A DNA stretch of 15,894 bases from Acidobacteriaceae bacterium (GCA_030040115.1 JASHUH010000607.1:1-15894), one strand, 5' to 3'. Positions 1-7,667 are shown, numbered from the stretch's first letter. Translations and numbers: made by a program. Notes: generated from the sequence alone by a model not told the origin.

Positions 1-967
1 GGGGGCAAATGGCCAGCCAGGCGGTGATGGTCGCCCTGATTTCGGGGCTGTCGGAATTCAGGCGATCCATGAGCGTGGTGAAGGCGTCGTCTTCGCTCGA
101 CCGGCAAAGCGCCATCACGCCCACCAGCCGAACCTTGTCATTGGAGCTCCTTACCAGCCAGTAAACCAAATCGAGATCTTTCGAGCCTTCACCATCGGCC
201 AGTGCGGCTGCGGCCAATTCGGGAAAAGGGGAAGAGGACTGCTCCACCATGCGGCGGAGCGCGCCTCTTCCGGCGCGATTCCCGAGCCGCATCAGGGCGC
301 TTGCCCCACGCAGTTGAGAAGCCGAGAAGGGGGCTTGCAGAAGGGTTGCCGCCAAATCCGCCTCGATCGATTCACCCAATCTGGCCAGCGACAGGGCGGC
401 GTAGGCCCTCACGCCTTCGTTCGAATCCTGCTGCACCACGTCGGCCAGGTCGGAAATCGCCTCCGGCTGTCCGATTGTTCCGAGGGAGTGGGCGGTGCTA
501 CGCCGGACGTCATAATCGCTGTCTTTGAGGAGGCGCAGGAGGACTGGCAAGGCGGCAGAGAAACCGGAGAGGCCAAGGGCGTCGGCCATCTCCTGGCGCT
601 GCTTCCATTCGAACCGGCTGATGGCGTTGAACAGCCCCTCGGCGCCGCGGGGGTCACCGTCGTGAAGCAAGGCAATACAGGCCGCGGTGCGGGTAGAGGC
701 GTCGGCATCGTTCGTGAAGCCGGCGAGACGTTTTTGAGCGGCCGGCGTGTTCAGGTTGGCCAGAACCGCGACCAGCTCCCGGCGGGCGTCACTGAAATCA
801 ATGGGGGCAAGGTCCAGCAGCGAGAGGCTCGATTGGCGCAGCCGTTCGCCGAGAACGCTGACGCCGACTTGCGGCTCAACTTTGGCGCCCGGTTCCGCAG
901 CGGCCACAGACCGGCGAGGCTGGCTGGGATTGGCGAACAGAACAGTCTCATTGTGATACCGTGTCAC
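1..967 (-). CDS. HEAT-repeat protein, C-terminus cut by the left window edge
   Basis: An uninterrupted minus-strand frame runs from an in-frame TGA at 971-973 to the window edge, giving 322 codons with no stop. The first usable start is GTG at 965-967, preceded by a purine-rich AAGGGCAGG about 6 nt upstream. It overlaps the end of the gene before it by 20 nt, which suggests translational coupling. After a low-complexity Ala/Pro stretch (about residues 13-35) the protein is a chain of paired helices typical of HEAT/PBS-lyase-like repeats, for example LLKDSDYDVRRSTAHSLGTI and VRAYAALSLARLGE. Such solenoids bind proteins and have no enzymatic activity. It is the third gene of the STAND operon, so a scaffold or adaptor role in that system is inferred. 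The repeats resemble those ending the preceding protein, so an ancestral single gene split by frameshift is an alternative. No catalytic residue was recognised; the C-terminus lies outside the window. Confidence 0.72.
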   Translation of the reverse strand, partial: MTRYHNETVLFANPSQPRRSVAAAEPGAKVEPQVGVSVLGERLRQSSLSLLDLAPIDFSDARRELVAVLANLNTPAAQKRLAGFTNDADASTRTAACIALLHDGDPRGAEGLFNAISRFEWKQRQEMADALGLSGFSAALPVLLRLLKDSDYDVRRSTAHSLGTIGQPEAISDLADVVQQDSNEGVRAYAALSLARLGESIEADLAATLLQAPFSASQLRGASALMRLGNRAGRGALRRMVEQSSSPFPELAAAALADGEGSKDLDLVYWLVRSSNDKVRLVGVMALCRSSEDDAFTTLMDRLNSDSPEIRATITAWLAICP

Positions 968-1964
968 GGCTCACCTGCCCTTCCGCGCGGCGGATGGAGC
1001 GCAACGCCTCGTCGGCCGCCAGACGCACCACCTGCTCGGGATCCACGCTTCGCCTTTCACGAAGGATATTCACGGCTTCGGCCGCGCACCACTTTCCGAG
1101 GGTTTGGCAGACGGCCAGGCGCACGCCCCAGCTTGTATCGCCCATTTGATCGATCAGGCGATTTACCAGTTCCGGCGTTTTGGCGTAGTTCCCCAGCAAA
1201 AGTACTACGCGCTCGCGCACCGAAAAATCGGGGTGCCACAGACCATAGCGGCCCTGCAGCGGGTCTAGCGCTTTTTCGGGATTGATTTTGTGCAAGGTGG
1301 TAAGCCCGTCGCGCACTACGTCAGGCGACTCAGTGCCTTTGGTTATGAGCCAGAGCACCTTGTCGTACGAGGCGGCGTCGCGGTAGTCGCCCAGAATGCG
1401 CAGCGCGTAACGTCGCGCCTCAGGAGTGGTGTGAAAGAGAGCGATGCGGGCGCTTTCGAGTTCCCCATCGTTCCTGGCCACTGTTTCCCAGGAGACCTGC
1501 GTCGCGGCTCCGCTCGCGGCCTCGCGAGAATACATGGTGTCGAGCACGGCGGAAAGGCTGTCACGCAATTCAAGCAGGCCGAACCGGTCGTCCTTGTAGG
1601 CAATGGCGCGCTGATAGCGGGTGTCGAAGGGAATTTCAGCCGTTGCTTGCGACACCAGAACGGTGTTCTTTCTGAATGCGTGCGCGATTCCCAACTCGTA
1701 GTAAGTTCGAACCGAACTGCCCGTCAGGTCGCAGAGGACAAGGTCGGCCTCGTCAATGTACTCGAGTGCTTGCGGAGTGATGATGCTCGCCCAGTCCCGG
1801 CTCTCGGATCGTTTGCAGATGAGGCCATGATTCTCAAGCACCGGCTTGACGATTTTGAGATACACGGCTTCGAGGTCCGGAGTCGGGTCCATGGAAACGT
1901 AGGCCACGGGTTTCAGATCGGGCGCGGCAGTTTGCGGTGCGACGTCTTGCGGCGATTCGGGCAT
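948..1964 (-). CDS. nucleoside deoxyribosyltransferase/TIR-like domain fused to HEAT repeats
   Basis: This 338-residue protein starts at ATG 1962-1964, with GAAGGA 8 nt upstream and 23 bp after the stop of the STAND gene. A longer reading from 2030 would overlap that gene and has no better ribosome site. Residues 18-145 form a Rossmann-like domain: VAYVSMD strand, then ADLVLCDLTG, then YYELGIAHAF followed by a strand TVLVSQ. This matches the nucleoside 2-deoxyribosyltransferase/TIR-like superfamily, in which the Glu of the YELG motif (here E90) is the catalytic or nucleotide-contacting residue. Residues about 167-325 are HEAT-type helical repeats (VRERVVLLLGNYA, VRLAVCQTLGKW). In conflict systems such domains act as NAD/nucleotide-cleaving effectors or nucleotide sensors; which applies here cannot be told. 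Operon position after a STAND NTPase favours an effector or partner. The substrate is unknown. Confidence 0.75.
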   Translation of the reverse strand: MPESPQDVAPQTAAPDLKPVAYVSMDPTPDLEAVYLKIVKPVLENHGLICKRSESRDWASIITPQALEYIDEADLVLCDLTGSSVRTYYELGIAHAFRKNTVLVSQATAEIPFDTRYQRAIAYKDDRFGLLELRDSLSAVLDTMYSREAASGAATQVSWETVARNDGELESARIALFHTTPEARRYALRILGDYRDAASYDKVLWLITKGTESPDVVRDGLTTLHKINPEKALDPLQGRYGLWHPDFSVRERVVLLLGNYAKTPELVNRLIDQMGDTSWGVRLAVCQTLGKWCAAEAVNILRERRSVDPEQVVRLAADEALRSIRRAEGQVSRDTVSQ

Positions 1965-1987
1965 GAGTCGATTCCTTCGAAGAGAAA

Positions 1988-4789
1988 TCACCGGTGGGGA
2001 AGTGAAGTGCAGGCTACGCGAAAACCACAATAAGGCTGGCGCTCGTAAGCGAAAAAATTCTGCCGCGCTGCAACGCTTGCCTCTCCCGGGGCATGGTACC
2101 AGGAACCACCCCGAACCATCTTTTTGCCGGGCTCATAGCCCGGAGTCGCGGTCCATTCATACACGTTGCCGCACATATCGAGCGCTGCGCAGGGCGCCGC
2201 CCCCTGGGGATACATGCCGCAGGCAATGGTGCGATTCAGGCCGCTCGCCGAGGTGTTTGCGAATCCGGGCCGCCAGAGTTTTCCCCATGGATAAACAAGA
2301 TTGTATTGATTGGCCCCGGCGGCGAGCTGCCATTCCGCTTCCTCAGGCAATCTCACCTCGAACCCGAGCCGGGCGCTGATCCATCGGCATGCAGCAACAG
2401 CATCATACCATGACACATTCTCGGCAGGATGGTTGCGGATTTTTCTCGCTTGCACGCCGGGATTCAGACGCTGATGGTCTGTGACTTCAAGGCCATTCCA
2501 CCATCGCGAGTATCTAAACCCGTCAGAAGCTTCGATGAAGGCGAGATATTGCGCATAGGTGATCGGGTATCGCGCCATATAGAAGGGGCGAACTGGAACA
2601 GGAGTATGCCCAATCATGACGCTGACTGAATCGGGCGGAGCGTAGCTCGAGGTCGGCTTGGCTTCTACGCGCACCCAGTCGAGGAGGGGCGAGCCGTCGC
2701 GCAGAACCCCGATTCCCGGCCGCGCGTCCCCCAGCTCGTCAAGCCGGTCGCCAATCCGCGCCCGATCGTCATGAATGGTTTGCGGCCGCAGGAGCTGGTC
2801 GAGAAGGTGCGCGCTTTCCGGGCGCCCAAACTCCTGTTCGATGGTATCGAGAGTGGGATGCAGCCGCGCCAACATGCGCTCCATTTCGACGGAACGTTCG
2901 TGGGTCCAGAGGAACTCCGTGCTCTTCCCGTGCTGCTCCCACTGGATCGCCGCCGAGCGCATCTGGGCGAGCAAGCGGCGGTCTTCCAGGGTGGCGCGAA
3001 TCAGCAAATCGAGCCTGTCCCAGCTGCGCAGCAAGGCTTCATGCGCGACTTCCACCATCGGCTCCTCGGTTTCCGATCCGAATTGCACCAGGAGCCGGCT
3101 TCGGGTGAGGTCGTCAATTAACCGCGATGCAGCGGCATTTCTGGCGAATGTCTTGAGTGGTGCTTTCTGCCGGGAAACGGCGCCGCGATCATCCACCTGC
3201 GCGAGTTCCGAAGCCAGCAAGGGCAACGCTTCCTGGGCTTCGCGATCGAGTTGTGCGAAGATGGTTTCGGCGCGATGCGCGATGGCGCCCTGCACGCGAC
3301 CCAAAGCTTCGTAAGCGGCGTAGCTGAGGGTGCGACTACCGCTCTTGACCGTTTCCCGGTAAAGCTCATCGAGCAAATAGGCCATCAGCGCCAGCGCTCC
3401 GGGATGGGTCCCGGTGTCTTCCACAATCCGTTGCGCGAGATCGCCTTCAATTTCGAGGCCCGCGTACTCAGCCGGCCGCCGAATCATACTGTGAAGAGTG
3501 ACCACATCGGGGGCCGTGAGCGGGAAGGCGGCCCGGAGCAATTGCGCCAGCTTGGGAATCTCGATGCAGCGGTGATAAAAATCCGCCCTGAATGTAGTCA
3601 CGATACGGAATCGAGGGTTCTTGACGGCGTGATCGATGAATTCAATCAACGGCTCGCGACGTTCGGGCGCGACAAGGGTAAACAACTCTTCCAGTTGATC
3701 AATGACCAGAAGCAGTTCCGCTGCGGCCGGGGCTTTTTGAAGGGCAAAATCGGAAATCAGGCCCGTATTGGATGGGTCGCGAAGAAGCTTGGTCGCCATT
3801 TCGGCCGGATCGATCGCCGGCAGATCTTCGTCGGCCTCGGCCAAGGATGAGGCAAGCGCCAGGAAAGGCTCCCCCGGTAGTCCGCCCGGAGTAAACCACG
3901 CCCAACGCCAATCGCTGCTGCCCGGAATGGCGTTTTCCATAAGGCGCGGAATGAGGCCGGCGTGGACCAGCGATGACTTGCCGCTGCCGCTGGCGCCCAC
4001 GATGGCCAGAAAGCGGATGTCCGTGGCGCGCAATTGCGCGATCAACTGTGCGATCTCACGGTCGCGTCCGAAAAAGATGGGCGCATCCATGGGCTGAAAC
4101 GCTCGCAGCCCCGGAAACGGAGATCCATGCCAAAGCGGCTGACTTGCGGCCGCCACTTCCTCCGCGTCCGGTTCCTCCAAGAGGATTCCCTGATTCCCCT
4201 TGATTTCTTTCCTCAGGAGAGCTTCGACCAAAGGCTCAAATTCGCCGGGCGTCGCGTAGGACTCGTAGCTCCCGCTCCAGGGGCCGTCCGGTTTCTCAAA
4301 CCGGGCGAAAAATTTCTTGAGCAAGTTCCATTGGCGTCCCTTGTCTTCATAGAGCGGATCATCCAGGGCCACGGACGGAGCCTTAGTGCGGCGGAAGATC
4401 AAGACCCTGGGACGGCTGTACGCCCTGGCCCGCGCGGCGGCGATCTCGTATTCATATTCCGTTCCGGAAAGATAGGCGTTTCCGTCGGGTTTTCGGTAAA
4501 CGGCCGAATCGAGCGGGGTGCCCATGCGCGACCAGAGAATGACCACCACGATGCTGCATTTGTCCGGAGCCGGCAATCCGCGTTCGATAGCCTGCTGCGG
4601 TGTGAGCGTGGCCAGAAAAGCAGTGCGGGCTCGCCGGTCGGTCCAGTCCACCGGAATCAAAACGCAGTTGCCCGGGAGGTCTTCGCTGATCCTCTCGATC
4701 ACCCGTCGAACAATACTGCGTTCCTCGCCCACATCGCCGGGCGAGGAGATAAAGATCCGGATAGTCCGCTTTTTTGGTAGGTTCTTCAC
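1988..4789 (-). CDS. DUF4062 - STAND NTPase - FGE-sulfatase-like sensor protein
   Basis: This 933-residue cytoplasmic switch protein has three parts. Residues 8-195 are a DUF4062-type N-terminal domain (IRIFISSPGDVGEER; later VVVILWSRMGTP and GTEYEYE), a TIR-like fold often found on STAND proteins. Residues 224-600 are a novel-STAND NTPase: entry motif PFPGLRAF and FFGRDRE, Walker A GASGSGKS (265-272), Walker B LLLVIDQLEELF with D364, an Arg in TFRADFY (401), and winged-helix signature VAHEALLRSW (581-590). Residues 730-930 are a formylglycine-generating-enzyme/sulfatase-modifying fold (RLPEEAEW, DMCGNVYEW, RGGSW, CGFRVA). STAND proteins oligomerise when the C-terminal sensor binds a trigger and then activate the N-terminal domain; here the FGE-like fold replaces the usual WD40/TPR sensor. 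The two copper-binding Cys after the GGS motif of true FGE seem absent, so binding rather than catalysis is inferred. The start is GTG at 4787-4789; no Shine-Dalgarno and no in-frame ATG lie upstream. First gene of a three-gene operon. Confidence 0.9.
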   Translation of the reverse strand: MKNLPKKRTIRIFISSPGDVGEERSIVRRVIERISEDLPGNCVLIPVDWTDRRARTAFLATLTPQQAIERGLPAPDKCSIVVVILWSRMGTPLDSAVYRKPDGNAYLSGTEYEYEIAAARARAYSRPRVLIFRRTKAPSVALDDPLYEDKGRQWNLLKKFFARFEKPDGPWSGSYESYATPGEFEPLVEALLRKEIKGNQGILLEEPDAEEVAAASQPLWHGSPFPGLRAFQPMDAPIFFGRDREIAQLIAQLRATDIRFLAIVGASGSGKSSLVHAGLIPRLMENAIPGSSDWRWAWFTPGGLPGEPFLALASSLAEADEDLPAIDPAEMATKLLRDPSNTGLISDFALQKAPAAAELLLVIDQLEELFTLVAPERREPLIEFIDHAVKNPRFRIVTTFRADFYHRCIEIPKLAQLLRAAFPLTAPDVVTLHSMIRRPAEYAGLEIEGDLAQRIVEDTGTHPGALALMAYLLDELYRETVKSGSRTLSYAAYEALGRVQGAIAHRAETIFAQLDREAQEALPLLASELAQVDDRGAVSRQKAPLKTFARNAAASRLIDDLTRSRLLVQFGSETEEPMVEVAHEALLRSWDRLDLLIRATLEDRRLLAQMRSAAIQWEQHGKSTEFLWTHERSVEMERMLARLHPTLDTIEQEFGRPESAHLLDQLLRPQTIHDDRARIGDRLDELGDARPGIGVLRDGSPLLDWVRVEAKPTSSYAPPDSVSVMIGHTPVPVRPFYMARYPITYAQYLAFIEASDGFRYSRWWNGLEVTDHQRLNPGVQARKIRNHPAENVSWYDAVAACRWISARLGFEVRLPEEAEWQLAAGANQYNLVYPWGKLWRPGFANTSASGLNRTIACGMYPQGAAPCAALDMCGNVYEWTATPGYEPGKKMVRGGSWYHAPGEASVAARQNFFAYERQPYCGFRVACTSLPHR

Positions 4790-4857
4790 AAAAATGATGG
4801 TAGGATCAGCCAGGAATCACGCCCCGGGAAATCTGACGCAGGGAAATCAAGGCGAAT

Positions 4858-4863
4858 TATAAT
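4858..4863 (+). promoter_or_regulatory. -10 element of a probably leaderless promoter
   Basis: A perfect TATAAT lies 8 nt before the ATG of the hydrolase-TIR gene. A partial -35 (CTGACG, 4833-4838) lies 19 bp upstream, longer than ideal. With initiation about 7 nt after the -10, the transcript would begin at or next to the ATG, and no Shine-Dalgarno is present (CCTGCCCC precedes ATG). The element sits in the 82-bp gap (4790-4871) shared with the divergent STAND operon. On the other strand a weaker TACCAT lies 7 nt before the GTG of the STAND gene, so both sides may be leaderless. Confidence 0.55.
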
Positions 4864-4871
4864 CCTGCCCC

Positions 4872-6719
4872 ATGAAAGAAGGCCGCCAGTTACTGGAGGT
4901 TCGCGCTCGGCCGGGCGCTAGCTCGGCCATGCTCTTCGTGCACGGTTTCACGGGAGATTCGGATGAGACGTGGGGCCGGTTTCCGCTGCTGCTGGGGGCC
5001 GAGGAGTCTCTCAACAATTGGGACATTCTCAGCCTTGGGTACAACACCAGTTTTCTGCCCGGCACGCGGGGAATCTGGTCCGCCGATCCGGAGCTGCCGA
5101 TCCTGGCCAAGCTGTTTTGCACCGAACTCGTAATCGATCCGCTCGTAAGATACCGACGCTTGGCCATTATTGCGCATAGTATGGGCGGACTGGTGGCGCA
5201 AGCAGCGCTGGTAGCGGATCCGGATTTAACGAAGAGAGTAAGCTGCGTCCTGCTGTTTGGAACTCCCAGCGCGGGGTTGCGCAAGGCCAGGATTCTTTCC
5301 CGATTGCTCGGTTTTCTGGCCGGCGAGCAAATTCACAATATGGCCTCCGACGGCGGGTTTGTCACCGATTTGCGGCGAGAGTGGTCGAAGGTGTTCGGCG
5401 CCGATCCGCCCTTCCGCTTCTATGCCATTGCCGGGGACAAAGACCAGTTTGTTACCCCGAATTCGTCGCTCGAGCCCTTTGCGCCCCAGCATCAGCGGGT
5501 GGTGCGCGGGGACCATCTCAGTATGGTGAAACCGCGCGACAAACATGCGGATGCAGTGCGGCTGGCGGTGAGCGTGCTCGCGGAATCCGTCGAGCCGGAG
5601 GGTCCGCGTTCTCCGTTGCGTATTGCGGCGGAGGTGGGTGCCGCCGTTCCCGCCGGAATGGCGATTGCCGAGGCCGGTGCGGACGGCCGCCAAAAATTTA
5701 CAACCCAGGAGCAGGTGGTGGAAGCCGCCCTGGCGCTGGACAGCGCGAACAAGCGGCCCCAGGCCATCGGACTGCTGCAGCGCTATCAGCATCTGGGCAC
5801 GGATGTGGCGGGCACGCTGGCGGGCCGGATTAAGCGGCGCTGGCTGCAGGATGGCGATGAGGAAGACGCCAAATGGGCGCTGGAACTATATCAAACCGCG
5901 CTGCAGACCGTGCGCTCCGCTCCTGAGACCCAGGACACCATTGGGCAGGTGTTCTACCACGCTATTAACGTAGCGTTCCTCAAACAGGTGGCGTTTGGGC
6001 GGGCTGACGAGGCGCGCGAAATGGCGCGGCTGGCGCTCGAGTTCGCCCGAAAACAAACGCCGCCCGACATGTGGAGCGTGGCCACGGAAGCTGAGGCTCA
6101 TCTTTACCTGGGAGAATACGACCAGGCGCTCGCGCAATACGAGGCCGCCATGGAGATGAAACCGGAGACCTGGAAGCTGGTTTCCGCGGGGCAGCAGGCG
6201 CAGCAGATCGCGGGGTACGCTGGAGACAGGCAGCTCCAGGAGAAACTGAAGGCGATCTTTGATCCGCCGCGGCGCATTCATCGAATCTTTGTGAGTTACA
6301 GCCACAAAAACACCGACTGGCGGGACAAGCTCGAAACTATGTTGAAGCCGCTGCTCACTGCGCACGATGAACTGGATCTATGGGCCGATAACCGCATTCC
6401 TGCGGGCGCCGACTGGTTCCAGCAGATTCATGAAGCGATGGCCACCTGCCGGGTCGCGGTGCTGCTGGTAAGCGCGGAGTTCCTGGGTTCGGAGTTTATC
6501 CGTAGATATGAGCTGCCGGCGCTATTCGAGGCGGTGGATAAGGGAGAAATCCGCCTCATCTGGCTTTATCTCAGTCCCGCGATGTACGAGGAAACGAAAC
6601 TGGTGAAATACCAGGCGGCGCACGACCTACGTAACCCACTGGATGGGCTTCCCGAAGTCGAACAGCGGAGGATTCTGAAAGACACCGCCTTCAAAATCAA
6701 AGAAGCGATGCTGACGTGA
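4872..6719 (+). CDS. alpha/beta hydrolase - helical repeat - TIR domain fusion protein
   Basis: This is a 615-residue protein. Residues 18-235 form an alpha/beta-hydrolase (lipase/PGAP1-like) domain. They show the oxyanion HGF (24-26), nucleophile elbow AHSMGG with Ser103, a likely acid Asp in AGDKDQF (189/191) and His215 in GDHLSM. Residues about 275-460 are helical, TPR-like (AHLYLGEYDQALAQYEAAME). Residues 470-615 are a TIR domain: IFVSYSHKNTDWR, LWADNRIPAGADW, then AVLLVSAEFLGSEFIRRYEL with the Glu (E547) where catalytic TIR domains carry their NAD-hydrolysing Glu. The protein could both cleave a lipid or ester and hydrolyse NAD, so it is a candidate double effector; neither activity is shown by sequence alone. 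There is no signal peptide, so it is cytoplasmic. It diverges from the STAND operon (82-bp gap) and converges on the RyR gene (35-bp gap). Domain calls are firm; the role in immunity is inferred. Confidence 0.88.
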   Translation: MKEGRQLLEVRARPGASSAMLFVHGFTGDSDETWGRFPLLLGAEESLNNWDILSLGYNTSFLPGTRGIWSADPELPILAKLFCTELVIDPLVRYRRLAIIAHSMGGLVAQAALVADPDLTKRVSCVLLFGTPSAGLRKARILSRLLGFLAGEQIHNMASDGGFVTDLRREWSKVFGADPPFRFYAIAGDKDQFVTPNSSLEPFAPQHQRVVRGDHLSMVKPRDKHADAVRLAVSVLAESVEPEGPRSPLRIAAEVGAAVPAGMAIAEAGADGRQKFTTQEQVVEAALALDSANKRPQAIGLLQRYQHLGTDVAGTLAGRIKRRWLQDGDEEDAKWALELYQTALQTVRSAPETQDTIGQVFYHAINVAFLKQVAFGRADEAREMARLALEFARKQTPPDMWSVATEAEAHLYLGEYDQALAQYEAAMEMKPETWKLVSAGQQAQQIAGYAGDRQLQEKLKAIFDPPRRIHRIFVSYSHKNTDWRDKLETMLKPLLTAHDELDLWADNRIPAGADWFQQIHEAMATCRVAVLLVSAEFLGSEFIRRYELPALFEAVDKGEIRLIWLYLSPAMYEETKLVKYQAAHDLRNPLDGLPEVEQRRILKDTAFKIKEAMLT

Positions 6720-6754
6720 GGACCAAGCTGCCGGGCGGCTCGCGAAGATCGCTG

Positions 6755-7045
6755 CTATCTTTTCTTTCGTATTTCATAGCCAAGCGAGATGATTGCCTTC
6801 AATGCCTCAATAACAGTTTTGCGGTCATATTCCTTTTCCGCTTCCGGCAGCTCCTCGTACGGAACCAGATCGGGATGTTCTTTGCGCTCGTCGTCTCGCC
6901 TTGGACCGTACGTCCAACCCTCTTCGATCCGCTTCCTTGCCCAATGGTCGTGATTATTCTCTGCAAGTTGCTCGACAAGCTCTGTGAGGAAATCGGGCAG
7001 CTCGATGCGCAGAGTGTCGAGATTTTTGGGGGTGTAAGTTGTCAT
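6755..7045 (-). CDS. stand-alone RyR-domain protein
   Basis: This 96-residue protein is almost entirely one RyR domain (about residues 30-93), the repeat first described in ryanodine receptors. The diagnostic pattern is visible: HWARKRIEEGWTYGP, RDDERKEHPDLVPYEELP, EAEKEYDRKTVIEALKAI and a closing SLGYEI. Small single-domain RyR proteins are known in bacteria, and comparative genomics has linked prokaryotic RyR domains to nucleotide-based conflict systems as possible ligand sensors. The start ATG (7043-7045) has AGGAGA 10 nt upstream and AAAGG 4 nt upstream. It ends 35 bp from the end of the TIR-containing gene, tail to tail, so the two are transcribed separately, with possible 3' antisense overlap. 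A role in sensing a TIR product is inferred only. No transmembrane segment is present, so it is not a channel. Confidence 0.88.
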   Translation of the reverse strand: MTTYTPKNLDTLRIELPDFLTELVEQLAENNHDHWARKRIEEGWTYGPRRDDERKEHPDLVPYEELPEAEKEYDRKTVIEALKAIISLGYEIRKKR

Positions 7046-7466
7046 TGTGCCTTTGTCTCCTGAGAACTACTGGCCACCCCGAGCCCAAGCCGATAAAGAT
7101 GACTATCCGATGAAGAGATCGTCGATAGCAAATCTTCCTTCCGGAATTCGGGGATGCAGGACAGTCCTTGTAGTCACGTTTCAGAATAATAGCTTGGGCT
7201 GTGTCGCCGCATCTGGCTGTTTTTGCGTGAGCAAGCCGGCAAGTGATGTGCGGGAATCGGCCAGTGGACCGCCAAAGCTGCCCTATAATGCCTCGGGGGA
7301 GAAAAGGCTCTTCCGCTGTTGTCCAGAGCCTCTTCTCCCCCGAGAACCCCTGTTTACTCGTTCTTATTCTCTTTTTCGCGTATTTACTTTCTGTTTCCGC
7401 CTCAGCGACTCCGTTTTACTGCGTCTCTGACATCGCTTTCAGCGATAGTCATTCGGCTCACGTCCA
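7046..7466. other. non-coding stretch between the conflict island and decayed DNA
   Basis: No convincing gene lies here. Short plus-strand frames are rich in Ser, Cys, Arg and Phe and have no start signals or domain motifs. The stretch holds the upstream region of the RyR gene (on the minus strand a weak TTGCTA-N18-GATAGT pair is possible), a 9-bp inverted repeat AGCCCAAGC/GCTTGGGCT (7082-7090 and 7192-7200) and the strong hairpin at 7292-7344. Downstream of the hairpin the sequence is visibly richer in T on the plus strand than the flanking genes. Confidence 0.5.
7292..7344. repeat. long hairpin, 20-bp arms with one mismatch
   Basis: Arm 7292-7311 (CTCGGGGGAGAAAAGGCTCT) pairs with 7325-7344 with a single mismatch around a 13-nt loop. 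It begins 3 nt after a perfect TATAAT (7284-7289), for which no good -35 was found. There is no T-run immediately after either arm, so it is a poor match to a Rho-independent terminator. It may be a terminator of another kind, the structured 5' end of a small RNA, or a copy of an intergenic palindromic repeat. Confidence 0.6.
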
Positions 7467-7667
7467 TTAAATCCCTGCCGCCGCCTGACTGCATTCTCCC
7501 CTCGATGATATCGATTCGCTTCCGTGACTCACGGCGAATCTATGGGGCGTGGGAAGCAGGACAGGTAGGTTGCGACAGTCGACAAAGCGCTTCAGCAACT
7601 CGGCACTGGGGTTATAGCCAAGAATCAACTCCTTTAGGGAAAAATTAGCTTTCCGAGATCGCCCGCG

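Noticed and set aside
314..1285. 323-codon plus-strand open frame opposite the HEAT-repeat genes
   Set aside because: It spans two genes read on the other strand, is rich in Gly, Arg and Pro, and shows no recognisable domain or ribosome site.
1965..2030. Longer start for the deoxyribosyltransferase-like HEAT protein
   Set aside because: It would add 22 residues overlapping the STAND gene; the internal ATG at 1964 has GAAGGA at good spacing.
4034..4780. 248-codon plus-strand open frame opposite the STAND gene
   Set aside because: It is antisense to the DUF4062 and Walker A coding region, which is strongly conserved; no independent motif was found.
7047..7648. Several short plus-strand frames after the RyR gene
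   Set aside because: They cross a hairpin and T-rich sequence, have atypical composition and no start signals.
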